This document shows, piece after piece, positions 11,513-23,552 of a DNA stretch of 64,000 nt. Position numbers and translations under genes: made by a program. This DNA is from Pachyseris speciosa (lineage: Eukaryota > Cnidaria > Anthozoa > Scleractinia > Pachyseridae): contig JAEMWC010000249.1 of NCBI GenBank assembly GCA_016490735.1, positions 356,001 through 420,000 on the forward strand, written 5' to 3'. The notes under the pieces are model-generated. The model was not told the origin of the DNA. It saw only the letters and a program-made list of their open reading frames with translations, and did no database searches. How positions within the stretch are numbered: the first letter of the stretch is position 1; every line of letters starts with the position of its first letter.

Positions 11513-14500
11513 ATGAGATGTCCTTTCACTGCGATGGCCTTTCAGGCTTTGATCCTGCTGGTGTGCCTGTTTCCACGCGTCATCACAAGGCAGCTGTACT
11601 ATGGGTACGTTTTTCGTTATCATTATTATGATCTATTATTTTTCTCTAACTCTTTTCTTTTTTGTATCGTATTTCTCAGAGCCTTTTTCCGCTTACTCAG
11701 TATTTATTTGGTTCTAGACATTTGGTAAACAGGGCATTTCCCATCCGTTTAGGGAACTCTATATTTTGTCAGTTGATTTAACAATTTAGCAATCATCGCG
11801 AAATAGTTACTATTGGTATTCCAGTTCTTTACATTCCAATACAAAATCCTTTATGTTCACCGACGTTTTGTTATTTAAGCTTTGTGCTTCAATGGCAATA
11901 TGATTTTTAATTTCACTCATAAACATAACTGCAAGTGATTGTAAAATTCTTTTGAAGGCATGTCCCGGTACCTGGCGATGGCATTTGAGTATACCGAAAC
12001 ATGTCTCCAGCAGAATATAGAAAAATATAATACAAATTGTTTGTGAAAAATGGTCAAAAGAGTCACCTTCGTTTGTTGCCATTAACTACAGCTTGAGCTG
12101 TCACACGGTAGCTCAGAAAATTAGCATCTTAAGTTGCTTGTTACTTGTCGAATTGTTGCGGTTTTCCGGTCCAGTATATTTTTTAAAACTGTTTTACCAT
12201 TTTAATCAATCTTTCAGACACAAAGTTATTCGAGTGATCCCAGAGACGAAGAAACACTTGAATGTTTTATCCTCACTGGAAAAAAGATTTAGCAGTAAAG
12301 ATGTAAGTACTCAGTTTTTAAAAACGCTTGTCAGCTTATGTCTTTAAAAGCCTGTTGTTCAAAGAACTCTAGAAGAACTCAACCTTTGTAGTACAGTCTC
12401 TTAGCGAGATTGCTAGGTTGGGGGGGGGGGGGGGGTCTTTCTATTCTGGTTATACCTATGTCGGTTTAAGAATGAAAGAAAGAATACCTGGAATAAGGTT
12501 TTCAAAAGACGACATATTCTGAAAACAGAATTCTCATAGGGGAGGGGACCTAAAACCATCGCGCGGAATAGACTGGACCGAGCGTCTGAACCTGTCTTCA
12601 GTGACATGACTTGGGTTTCGCGGGCTTCGTGGGCTTCGCGGGCTCCGTACAATTTTCCCGCCAAAACATTTTCCCCAGACGAACGCTTATTCTATGCATT
12701 CCAGGAAAATCGCGTTCCGTTCATTCTCTACAGTCTGTTAACAGCAGCATAATCTACGGAACGCTTCCGAAACGCAATAAGTCCCTAGAGAACATTCCCT
12801 ACAAACGCACTCTTATTTTTTGTGACAACGAGTTTAAGAGATTATGATGACAGTAAAGAGGCCTCAAAGATGTCTCATTGTCACGTTGATGTTGCTTCAA
12901 ATTTTTAACTTTAAAGGCATCGGCATTGAGTAAAACTAGTGTTGCCTAAAACGGCTCAAAGGTCGCCTTTACTTTCCCTTTATCTGTCCTAGGGATGATA
13001 GCGCATTTATTCTCGCCCCAAGCTACTGCTTTTTTCTTATGTTAATTGTACTCTTTTTTAGGTGGAGTTCTGGAAACCACCATCACGTAAAGGAGCCGCC
13101 GTTGATATCCATTTGTCTCAAACTGACATTTTTACCAATGTCACCCAAATCTTGGCAAGCCATGATATGAAATACAAGGTCCAAACATCCGACTTACAGG
13201 CAGCAATTGAAGGACAAGGCGCTGTGTCTTACATGACTCGTGAACTTTCGTGGTTTGAGAATTATCACCCGCTGGACGAGGTAGGCGTACACTGGTCTGC
13301 TGTGATATGGAAGCCCCGCTGATGTCTGAGAAAGTCATAGGGATATGGGATATTGAAAAAACAACTGGATCCAGGGAATAATCCACAATTGAGGGAATAC
13401 TGAAATATAGGCCAAGCATTAATAATAAACACTTTATTAAAGTAGCCCAGCGCAAATGCTCTACTAATTGAGGAGACTAAATCAAATCAACTCTAAAATA
13501 ATCAAGTAGAATCAAATCAAATGAAATATTGGTTTTGGGGGCGAGGGGATAACCGGAGTACCCGGAGAGAAACCTCTCGGAGCAGAGAAGAGAGCCATCA
13601 AACTCAGCCCACTTATGACGCCGAGTCTGGGAATCGAACTGGGGTCACATGGGTGGAAGGCGAGTGCTCTCACCGCTGCGCCAACCCTGCATGCGAATTG
13701 AGAAAGAATAGAAGCTTTTGAATCTGGCAAGACGTTAACGTTTTTGCGCTCATGATAACAAACAAAAGTCAAATCAGTTAAAGATACCATGACTATTCTA
13801 CAAACATGTCAGCGCCATAACCAACATGATTACACGATTACACTGATAAAGTTTACATCAGTCTGAACATTTGCCAATCACTTTCATTTCTCTCAGATCT
13901 TCTCTCGGCTGAGAAAGACAGCCAGCGAGTGTAGAGAAAGATGCCGCTTATTTACAGTTGGAGAGTCTTACGAAGGAAGGCAACTTTATGCTATTGAGGT
14001 AAATACTTTCGAAAGAAACGGTACAGCTGTAGTAGTGCAGTTGTATAGGCAGGGGCACCCAACCACAAGTTTCGGTAGATATTTGTTCGGTCGGAGGGTA
14101 ATTCGCCTTAGGCCTTCGGTGTCGATTAAAGAGTGCACTCGGATTTTCGTAACTGAAATGTGGCCTAAAAGATTGGCAATGGGGAAATCATAGCCCCTGG
14201 GATTTTCGAAAAGGCCGTAATTGCTGTTTTTGGTGGTCAAAAAAGTCAGCTAGCATTTTTCCGAATGAAAATATTTACCCATCGAAAGTTCGTGGAAAGT
14301 TTATTTCTGAAAGGAAAATTTTGTTCCCTAACATTTTCTGGCAATTGAAATTCAAGCTAAAGAATCCGAATATATCAAAGTCTTCTAGTTAATGAAAACA
14401 TCACTTTAATCAGACTTCAAACACCTTAACTTAAAAATGCCTTTCTACAGCTTTTGGTTCGTTTGGCTCGTTGAGTGCCCCTGAAAAGGGGCAAGGCACT

Positions 14501-17500
14501 GAACCGATTGGGTATTTCACGAGTCCATTCAGACCGCTGCCATGGAGGCTACAGTTGGCTATCATGTAATGGAAACAGCTTTGTATTTCAAAGACACTCT
14601 TGAGCGATTCATTTATGATCATAACAGGGAACTTGAGCACACACAGGTATAATAGGTGTAAGTGACATGCTACAAATATCATCTTGCGCCAGGACAACAT
14701 TCTCTAACGCGGGCAAAAATATTCAGTTTCAAATATATGTCAAACGACTGTTTAGAACCTAACACTTTTTCGTAGATCGTACAGTCTGAAGCTTAATCAA
14801 AACAACCCCTACAAATAATAATAATAATAATAATCACTTTATTTAAGTCTCAAATCTATCTAGCTGAGCACAGTTGCTCTACTAATTGGGGAGACTAAAT
14901 CAAATCAACTCTAAATAAATCAAATCAAATCAAATGTTGGTTTTTGGGGAGAGGGGAAAACCGGAGTACCCGGAGAAAAACCTCTCGGAGCAGAGTAGAG
15001 AACCAACAAACTCAGCCCACTTATGACGCCGAGTCCGGGAATCGAACCCGGGACACATTGGTGGAAGGCGAGCGCTCTCACCACTACGCCAACCCTGCTC
15101 CCCATAATTATGACTAATGTAATTATGATTAATGTAATTATGATTGAACGTGTGTTCCTATGACATGGGTCAAATAGGGAAGGGACATTTTTCGCCTTTT
15201 TGTAACACACTTGTGATTAACGTATAAATTTACTTTTGCAAAAAGATATCAACCGAGTCTACTTTTATCAAAACAAGTTGTGTTCACAAAAGCAAGTTGG
15301 TGATGTAAACACGTCTATGAAAATATCAATTTAACTGAGAAGAAAAACCACATCAATCGTAGCTATTTACTAATTCCTCACTGTATTGTTTAGATCTACT
15401 CACATCGCGAAGTTTCTAAGCCACTGGTCTTTATAAATTGTGGAATACACGCAAGGGAGTGGGTCTCCCCAGCAACATGTATGTACATCATAAATCAGGT
15501 ACGGGTTCGTCAATCCGTTTCTTAGTTCGTTTGTTATTTTTTGTTTGTTTGTTTATCTTTTTGTTTGTTTACGCACTTGGAAGTCGTATAGATCGTATAG
15601 ATGAATAGACAAATTTTCATTATTTATCGCTAAATGTGATTTCTGACATGGAGTGGTTTATTGCTTTCTAAATGCGACGTTTTCTTTCCGGCCTTTAAAA
15701 AAAACAAAAGTGGTATTAATTGAGCAAACAATAGAAAAAACTAGATTCAAACATAGACATCAAACAACATTTTCAATCTAAAGATACAGTAATTAATGAA
15801 ATGAACGTAAAGAAAAGAAGGAAGCTAGGATTTGAAACTATCTGCTTTTAGTACATGAAGTGTATTAAGAATTTTCCGGTCAGCTTATGTTAAACTTTCT
15901 ATAACTAAGTCATTGCTTGTATCCTTAATGGAAAATCGCATTACGGCCAAACTCGTTGTATATCGCGCTGCGCGTTAACAAAAAAAGTTGGGTTTTTCTA
16001 TTCCAGCAATTATCTGATCATGCCGTGAGTGGGAGCGGGTTTATGCAAATCACAACGCAACGCATTCTGATTGGACTATTTGCATAATCCCGCCCCCAAT
16101 CAGATGATTGACGGAACAGAAAAACCCAAAATCCCATCGAAGTTTGCAAAACACGCAGCGCAATACAACGGTTATGGCTGTAACAGTTACAATATGGACG
16201 ACATACTTGTCTGAATGTTTTCTGTTTTTTAGCTGGTCTTTCACGGTCCAAACGACGTTTCAGTAACGAGGATTTTGCACAAAGTCGATATTGTTATCTT
16301 GCCGGTTTTCAACTTGGATGGTTATGTGTATACTTGGGAAAAGGTATTGTAGATTGAGCTTCTTGGAAACAACGTTTCGCCAGTAGTACTGATGAGTGAA
16401 CAGAGGGCGAGAATTAAGTACAGGTGTGAACCATAAGTTAAGCAAGAAGGAAAGACTGAGACTCGTACACGCTTAAAGTAGTTAAATTGACAGTAAGAAC
16501 ATGAAGGGAAATTTCACTAAAGTAGTAGAAAGGTAAGAGCGAGTAACGAGGGAAGAAAGAATGCACAAAGGTGAAGCGCGAGTGGCCCAGCGGAGAACAA
16601 TTGGAGCAGTACGAGTAAAGGCCTGGTGAGTTCCAGTAGCTTCTGACAGTTAAACAATATAATGGTTTAAAATAATAAAGTGAGTTTCGTACAAGTGACA
16701 AGTCTCTCGATCCATAAGGCTCGTGGGGGTCACGTGACATGTACGGATCTGGTGCCCAGCGGTCTAACATTACATGTCACCGTAACCAAGATGTCTTGCG
16801 CTACAAGAAGAACAGATTTCCATATGTAGCGCGAGCGAAGTAAGAATAAGGAGGACGTCAGTTATAAGCGGGGTACGATTTACTGAGAACAAGTAAGCGT
16901 CAGTGAAATACGCAGGGGCGCAGCTACCTGTACGCACGTACGTACGTGCGTAGCTGAAAACGTCGAAATAAAAATTAAGTTTTGGTTTATTGTTGATAGT
17001 TTATTTGTAGAATTCTAAGAAGCACGAACCTAAATGAAACTTAATTAGGGTACAATTAGGGCTGTGTAGGTGCCTTTTCAAGGAAAACAATGCAGGTCAA
17101 AAACAATGTGGCACACAGCGATAAAAAAATCACTCATTTGTGAATAAAAGACTGAGATACCACTCAATCGAAGCACTTCATTAAACTCAACTGAAATAGC
17201 AACAAAGAATTTTACGACTTTTACGGCGGAAATGGAGCGAAATCAGGAATTTCAGTTCAGTTCTTTTACTAGTCCAAACAGCATAAACAATTAAATACAA
17301 TAATTATAGTAAGCTGGTAAGGGAGCCCAGGAGAAACCAAGAGGCCTATAAAACCTGGGCCCCTGGGCACAAAGGAAACAAAAAGAATAAATTGCGTGGA
17401 GTGATACAAAAATAATAAACTATGTTAAGACTAAAATTACTTAAACTAAGTACAAGTTAAATACGAGTGAAGAAAGGGGGAGTAACGAGCCTGATGCAAG

Positions 17501-18957
17501 TTAAATATATACGAGACATGATTCATTTAATTTAGTTTATCCCACTACAAAGCCGAAAGGGGGAATTTCATATTGACTGTCATGGAATATTCCTAAGATA
17601 AGTCTCGTTGCAGGATCGTATGTGGCGAAAGAACAGAAGCTTGAATTCTGGCTCTAAGTGCATGGGAACAGATCTCAACCGCAACTGGGGTTTTCATTGG
17701 GGAGGTGTGTCTATATTCCTTTGAATCCTTTTACCGTGCGTAATGTGAACAATTTTTTTGATATATTTCGTTACACCCGGCAACTAATAAGATGTAAAGA
17801 ATTCATGGATGTAGGTAAGATCTGAGGATATTCTGAGCTGCCAAGTTGAGTGTGGCCCAGATGAACAGCTGTAGACTCTATGATGATTTTGAGATATGGA
17901 TTATTTTTAGAAACCGGAGCAAGCAGCCATCCGTGTAGTCCAGCTTACCATGGAAGAGCTGCCATGTCAGAGGAGGAAGTCAAGAGTGTTGCCAACTTCC
18001 TTGAGACACAAAAACACAGATTAGTTGGCTACCTTGATATTCACTCTTATGGTCAAATGATTCTGTTTCCATGGGGATATACAAAGCAACAAACCAACGA
18101 TCGGGAAGAACTGGTATGAGACATTATTTGACAGTTAAGATAAGAGACCTTGGACTACATTGTCAAAGCCTTCAACAAAGAACAGCTACATAAATAATCT
18201 ACCTTTTTTAGGTTTCAATGCGGTGCATAACTGAATAAAATTCTACTTAAAAGAAAGATTGGGGGCACAAACGTCGTTATTTTACGTGTGTCAAACACTG
18301 TCACTTTTGCGCCATTAGAGTTAAGTTTCCCCGTCGTTATCCCCATTTTGCATCACAATTTCATCAAAATGGAGGCATGATATGGACTTTTCTAAACGAA
18401 ATCACACATGGTACACTCTTAGAAAATGAACGCTTGTAGAAACGATATTTATAGCAACGAAATTTATTTCTGACTATGAATATATGAAAATCAGTATATT
18501 TCAACTGCGGGTTCATGTAACGAATGAAGAAGTGAGTCATCATCGCAGTTATGAACACTACTTAAGTAGTAGTGGAAATAAAGGTGGAAAAAAAGTATGT
18601 CTCTTTGATTTCGTAATCTCAGATATTTGTTTTCATTTTGGCGAGTATAGTTATTCCTTGTATATGAAAAGGGTCTTTTTTAATGCTAATTTTTATTTCC
18701 AGATACGTGTTGCGAAAGCAATGGTTGACGCTATAAAAACCCGAGGAGGTTACCACACTAATTACACATATGGGCAAGCATCTCACGTTGTATGTAAGTA
18801 CGACCAGAGGTACACACTAGTACGGTAAAGAGGAAAGAACAACGTAAATTATTCTGGAAACAGTGTGGCTTTGAAGTACGTAAATAAGGAGGTTCGAGGC
18901 GCACAGGAAAGGTTTCAGAATTTTATTGTCATACGGGCCGGTTAACTTTAGGCCCGT

Positions 18958-18989
<32 letters not shown>

Positions 18990-19870
18990 GTCACCCTCCC
19001 AGTCGAGTCAACTTTAGCGAGCGTTTATATGAGAAAAAGTTGACCCTTTTGCCCGAGCCAGCAGCACTCGCGCATGCTCTGATTGTCTCACCTTGACCGA
19101 GTTGACCCAGCTAGGCGAGCCAAAGTGTTTATATGGAGAAAAGTTGGCTCGGCTAGGAGGGTGACCCTACCATCGAAAGAGGGTGTCCCGGCTAGGAGGG
19201 TCACCCTTCTAGCCGAGCCAACTTTTTGTTACTCATGTAAACGGTTCGCCAAGTTTTGTAAGGAAATGTAGGAAAAATTGGCTCGCCCAGGGTAGCTCGG
19301 GTAGGCGGGTGACCCTTCTACCCGGGACAACTTTTCTCCATATAAACGGGGCCTTAGTTTGTGGGCATCGCCTCATGTTACGATGGTTTCGTACAGGGAC
19401 TCTTCTTAATTCGCTGTTGAACGCATCAGATTTGAATCCCTTTCCTTTCCTTCTAGCTAGAATTTCGGAGCCTTACGTTAAAGTTTCGTACCTGTGAAAT
19501 CGCTTCAATGTTGTAAATGAGACGATGGGATCAGAAAAGGCAAGTGGAAGGAGAAATGGCCGCCTCTCCACATCTCCGGTAACGGATGCCGGTAGAACTT
19601 TCAGAAGTAACCATCAGTTGTAATAAAACTAGTTGCTCACTTTATTTGTATTTTTGCTTCGCAGATATTGAGTCAGGAACAACCAAGGACTATGTTTATG
19701 GCCATTTAAATGTCAAATATACCTTTTCAATGGAGTTAAGGGACACAGGGAAGAACGGATTCCTCTTGCCGAGTCAATTGATAGAACCTACTGCAAGAGA
19801 AGCGTTCGAAGGCGTCAAAGCTATGATTTTGAACACAAAATTGAACGATTCATCAATTGCCAGGGGATAA
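11513..19870 (+). CDS. Secreted M14A zinc carboxypeptidase (CP-A), ten exons, intact
   Basis: Predicted procarboxypeptidase of 434 aa that removes single C-terminal residues from peptides outside the cell. Exons: 11513-11604, 12218-12302, 13062-13280, 13897-13998, 15394-15498, 16233-16343, 17614-17704, 17911-18113, 18703-18793, 19665-19870, all GT-AG and in frame. Exon 1 encodes a signal peptide ([11 protein letters not shown]). Exons 2-3 are the activation propeptide, with likely cleavage after the Arg in [10 protein letters not shown]. Zinc and catalytic residues are all present: GIHAREW (His69, Glu72), WRKNR (Arg127), DLNRNW (Asn144, Arg145), DIHSYGQ (His196), VVYIESG (Tyr248) and MELRDTG (Glu270); both domain cysteines (KCMG, HPCS) remain. 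Position 255 (bovine numbering) is Lys, where CPA has Ile and CPB Asp, so acidic C-termini are the inferred preference. Introns hold two SINEs, a SINE scrap and a MITE. Confidence 0.92.
13421..13691 (-). mobile_element. tRNA-derived SINE, copy A, in a CP-A intron
   Basis: Minus orientation. The head (GTTGGCGCAGCGGTGAGAGC-like) and B-box-like GTTCGATTCCC are near 13620-13691. The body includes ACCTCTCGGAGCAGAG on the plus strand. The 3' tail, read on the minus strand, is TTAATAAAGTG followed by TTATT. Same family as copies at 14814, 34822 and 52320. Confidence 0.75.
14814..15103 (-). mobile_element. tRNA-derived SINE, copy B, in a CP-A intron
   Basis: The best preserved copy. On the minus strand it runs from a tRNA-like head ending with GGGTTCGATTCCCGGACTCG, through the body (AATCAAATCAAATGTTGG on plus), to a tail AATAAAGTGATTATTATT with several ATT units. 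A short TAATTATGATTAATG doubling lies just outside the head (15104-15144). Confidence 0.8.
16906..17250 (+). repeat. Partial copy of the element at 34239-35397
   Basis: Starts with CAGGGGCGCAGCTACC, close to the left end of the 34.2-kb element (CAGGGGCGTAGCTACC). It shares further blocks with the right part of that element: TAGGTGCCTTTTCAAGG, GTCAAAAACAATGTGG and GCAACAAAGAATTT. The right terminal repeat is not seen, so this is an internally deleted or truncated copy in a CP-A intron. Confidence 0.55.
18478..18585. repeat. SINE tail fragment near CP-A exon 9
   Basis: Contains ATCATCGCAGTTATGAACAC and CTACTTAAGTAGTAGTG, the body words of the tRNA-Thr-like SINE family at 8961. The tRNA-like head is missing. 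It lies in the intron just before exon 9 (18703-18793). Confidence 0.6.
18951..19353. mobile_element. Foldback MITE with TTA target duplication
   Basis: Left end GGCCCGTTTATATGGAGAAA and right end TCTCCATATAAACGGGGCC are inverted copies. TTA stands on both sides (18948-18950 and 19354-19356). The interior is repeated GAGGGTSACCCT and GGCTCGGCTAG words. A 3-bp TTA duplication fits PIF/Harbinger-type non-autonomous elements. It lies in the last intron of CP-A. Confidence 0.8.
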
Positions 19871-19926
19871 AATACAGACTTTGTACACAATTACAGCAAT
19901 AAGCAACTACCTCACTGTTGTATAGA

Positions 19927-19932
19927 ATTAAA
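19927..19932 (+). terminator. Possible CP-A polyadenylation signal
   Basis: ATTAAA 57 bases after the CP-A stop codon. It is the first recognised hexamer downstream, and there is no AATAAA close by. Confidence 0.4.
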
Positions 19933-20184
19933 ATTAACTTCATAAAGGGTAAAATAAGTCTGTTTGAGTCCCTTGAAAAAGTACTTTATTTCAAGACGAA
20001 TCCTATGATTCATAGGAAGACGTATATAACAAGAAACGCCCAAAAGGAAGTGTTCTTTTTGAAGCTACCACATCACAGGAATGTTAATTTATATAATAAC
20101 CAAATCAATGCGCGCGCTCTGATTGGTTTATTGTTCCAGTAAACTCATGAAAATTTAGCGCGTCTTCTGGATTATTATATAAAA

Positions 20185-20371
20185 GCAATATACCACACGT
20201 TTCTATGGTTCATAGGCATAATAAACCACTTGGGATGTTGGAAAACTACTCGAAGAATCCTTAAATCACTCGCCTGCGGCTCGTGACTTACGAATTCTTC
20301 GAGTGTTCTTCCAACATCCCGCGTGGTTTATCAGCCTATAAATCGTAGAAACCTGTGGTATACTGTATTGC
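20185..20371. mobile_element. Foldback MITE between CP-A and the pseudogene
   Basis: About 190 bp forming one hairpin. Words on the left (ATACCACACGTTTCTA, ATAAACCAC, GGGATGTTGGAA, ACTCGAAGAAT) return in reverse complement and reverse order on the right. No coding capacity. The sequence between it and 20929 contains a 95-codon frame with no recognisable domain. Confidence 0.75.
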
Positions 20372-21355
20372 TTAAATAAGAAATGCGCCGTGCCCGCCAA
20401 AGATTTTTCAGCAGCCAATTTACGGGGCTTGGAACAGGGTTGTCACAGCCCTAAACAGCTCCGGGAATTAAAAAACAGACGGCTGGATTTCCACACCTAA
20501 TTATAACAGTCTCGGAAACACGAAAAAGAAGGCCAGTCACACTGTTATAAACTCTTTCCTCAAGGTGCTTACAACTTCCGAGACATAACTTGTAGTATGA
20601 CTCCTCATTCTAAAAGTCTGTATCAAAATTGGCGGGCAAAGATTGGCAAGCATAAGGCAATTGGTTTCTTGGTAGTAAGTGGTATTCCTGTGCATTTCAC
20701 GATAGAAGCTAGAAAACTTAAAACAAATAGTCTGCGCGTACCACCAAAAAATATTGCCACGTGCAAACCTCTTTGTAAGGGTAGTTCAGTGGGCTTTGGG
20801 GATAAACGTCCTCACTCACAACATAGGGTCACAGAGAACTCACAGCTTTCTCATGCTAAGTACTTTTATTTTGCACTGCTCTAGTACAATGATACCAGGT
20901 GGTTCATTTTTTGTCTCTTATCCCAATGACTAGATTTCCATTGCTTTAACCAAAGCTTTGAAGCCCTCAAACGTCTCCTCCCCAGTCGGGATGATCTGAC
21001 CTGGTAGAAGAAGAAAGCCGTGATGGCCTTAATCTCGCAATTCTACCGAAAATGAATATTTTATTCCAAGCTTGCCATATGTCCAGTCCTCCGAACCTCC
21101 AGAAGCAGCATCTGCCACAACTAAACCAAACAAACAAAAAACTCGTGAGAACTCGTGAGAACAGACTAACAGTTACCATAAAAGCTCTATTAAGCCCACT
21201 GTCGCTATCAACCCCCCTCTCTAATAAGGCCCCCGTTTAGAAGTCAGTTTTTGTAATAAGCTCCCCCCTCTCTGATAAGCCCTCGTTTAGAAGTCGGTTT
21301 TGTAATAACCCCCCACCGCCCACCACCACCACCACCACCCTCGCTCTCTAATAGG

Positions 21356-21696
21356 GAGCTTACGCAACTACGACGGCGACGGCAACGAGAACGCCACACA
21401 ACAATGGGCTTAATGAGCAAAAACAATAGCTCTGCACGTGGGTTTTACATTTTAGTACATTTCTTTGCTGTCATCTGCAAAACGTCGACGTGAAATGACT
21501 AAATTTTCGGTTTTCACTAGAACGTGACCGCATGACAGCAAATTTTTCTTTCTTTTTCTTTATTCAGACCCTGGACAGTTCGCCAGCATTTTTCAAGTTA
21601 AACAAGTTGGAATAACCGCGAAAGAGTTACAAAAACTGGAAGTTTCATTTTCAAATGATGTTTTCGTTGCCGTCGTCGTCGTCGTTGCGTAAGCTC
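21356..21696. mobile_element. 341-bp MITE with GAGCTTACGCAAC termini
   Basis: The left end GAGCTTACGCAACTACGACG and the right end (GTCGTTGCGTAAGCTC) form inverted repeats extending about 35 bases through GACGGCGACGGCAACG-type sequence. The flanks TCTAATAG and TCTATTAA may be a decayed 8-bp target duplication, which would fit hAT. The interior (CATTTTAGTACATTTCTTTG, CGTGAAATGAC) recurs at 30475-30785, and its later blocks recur in decayed form at 61640-61860. Confidence 0.75.
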
Positions 21697-21849
21697 TCTA
21701 TTAAGCCCCAATATCCGACCGGTGTTACGATGGTCGTAGGTTCGATTCCAGCCTGGGAATCTGAGGGATTTTTTTTCAGTTGTCCTTTCGCCCGTTGCCA
21801 AGAAACTAACATATCATCTTTCTCGCGGGGACATCACACCATAACCATC

Positions 21850-21913
21850 ATTCTATCCTGTCACCGCACTGAGGGCTCACGTGAGATAGCATTGCGCCTG
21901 CGCGAACTCAGTG
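21850..21913. repeat. DIRS left terminal inverted repeat
   Basis: Pairs over about 60 bases with 27005-27067. The two differ mainly around TCACGTGAGA versus the TCACGTAATC side. Confidence 0.8.
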
Positions 21914-22024
21914 TACATGTATTGCCGCCTTTAAAAGCGAACGGTACTTGTCTATGGAGAAGCAATAATTTGCTTTTCGAAATGAAGGGGAAAAAGTACA
22001 GAAATCAATACACAAGAACAAAAG

Positions 22025-23214
22025 ATGGCTAAAGAGAATTCAGGGAGGAAGAGGAAGCAAGACTCGGCTGAGAATATCCTCTCTATATCCGTGAACACCG
22101 AAGAACAAGCAACAGAGCATGGAGCCATAATTGGCGCCTTTCGTACTTCTGCTGATATGCAGCTCATGTTAACAGTTATGCGAGAAGGATTTGATAACCT
22201 GAACAGACCACTATCAGAAACGTCTAATAGTACGGCTAATGCCATTGCTGAGGCGTTAGAAACCTTCAAAGGAGAACTAGAATTCGTTCACGAAGAGGAA
22301 AGCGAGCAAGAGAGCGCGGGAATACAAGACCACGAGGTTGGCGAACCCCCGCAAAGAAGCGCTGTGAACAGCTAACGGAGAAATCTCTGGAAGAAAAATC
22401 GGGGAAATCCCCGGAAATTGAAGCGCTTATAGAAAGAGCCTCTCATGCCTTTAATGAGGGAAAGAGTGAAATATTAAACAGCCTAAAACAAGATCTTCTG
22501 AAAGAAGAAACGAGTACTGAAGTGGACAGCGCGTTGGCAAGTATAATTAACTCGATGCTCAAGGATGGGCTACCTGAAAAAAAGCTTCAGGACAAAATGA
22601 ACAAATACCATCGCCTGCAAAACTGCGAAAATCTAACTAAAGTTAGAGTTAATCAAGCAGTTTGGGATAATCTGAGCCCAGCTGTACGCTCGCAAGATGT
22701 AAAATTGCAGAAAGTGCAAGCTTCTTTGTTCAAGGGACTCTGTGCCTTGACAAGTGTGGTAAACAAGTTGCTCGGAAATTTGTCCTCAATTCCCTCAGGG
22801 AATAAAATACTCCAAGAAGCTACTGATGCTTTTACACTTATTGCTAATGCAAATTTGGAGTTAAACCAGAGGCGTCAAGAGCTGATGAAGCCTGACTTAA
22901 ATAATGAATACAAACATTTATGCTCCTCAAACTCCTCTGTTACTATCACTGACCAACTCTTTGGCAATGACTTAGCAAAGGAAGTGAAAGAGTTGACTGA
23001 AGTCAACCGTGTTGGCAAGAAAGTTGTCACAAATTATGCGTCATCACAGAGATCACGTTCTGACTCCAGAAACACACGGCATTACAGCAACTATTGTTCA
23101 AAGGGCCGTGGAAACCGGGACAGGAGGCCTTTTTTAGGCTTGCGAAACAACCATCGCCAGTCAACCAATCCAAACCAGACACGGAAACCAAAACAAGGAC
23201 AAAAGAAGGCATAA
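22025..23214 (+). pseudogene. DIRS gag-like gene, frameshifted
   Basis: The first part, 22025-22375, starts MAKENSGRKRKQDSAE and is acidic at its end. The second part, in another frame, is open from before 22400 to the stop at 23214. The frames switch between about 22350 and 22400. The second part contains VWDNLSPAVRSQDVKLQKVQ and LCALTSVVNKLLG, the helical block I associate with gag proteins of DIRS elements in marine invertebrates, and ends with an Arg/Asn/Gln-rich tail that may bind nucleic acid. It would encode the structural protein of the element. Confidence 0.65.
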
Positions 23215-23552
23215 CAATTGTTCCCATGCGGGAAACCCAACCATGGTACCCCCAACTATTACGCATGATAACCGATGTGCCAAGGATTCTGCAACAACGA
23301 TTAGACACTCTTCAAATGCCAGCAAGGAAGGAAATGACACACCCTCTAATCAAGAAGATGACCATGATGGTCTGCAGAGTATCAGGCGATCCCTCCCAAC
23401 ACAAGGAATTTCAAAACGAGCTTCGGATATCATACTACAATCATGGAGGAAGGGGACACGCAAACAGTATGTCTCATACATCAAGCGCTGGACGAAGTAT
23501 TGTCATAGGAACAATGTCAGTTGTGTTAATCCCTCTATTTCCCAAGCATTAG
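23200..23552 (+). pseudogene. DIRS pol remnant (C-terminus of the RT-RNase H protein)
   Basis: In the frame of a 23094-23552 open stretch, TQPWYPQLLRMITDVPRIL and HPLIKKMTMMVCRVSGDP resemble the C-terminal end of DIRS pol proteins, which normally overlaps the start of the recombinase frame. The conserved reverse transcriptase and RNase H domains that should precede it are missing: gag sequence runs straight into this remnant. The junction near 23150-23220 therefore marks an internal deletion. Confidence 0.55.

Noticed and set aside
13521..13721. Arg/Ser-rich frame inside a CP-A intron
   Set aside because: It is SINE copy A read through; the same peptide pattern recurs at the other SINE copies.
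16015..16032. Possible 18-base extra exon of CP-A (QLSDHA between AG and GTGAGT)
   Set aside because: Exon 5 joins exon 6 in frame without it, and CP-B has no equivalent.
20597..20884. 95-codon frame between CP-A and CP-psi
   Set aside because: No domain and no splice context; it lies in repeat-flanked intergenic DNA.
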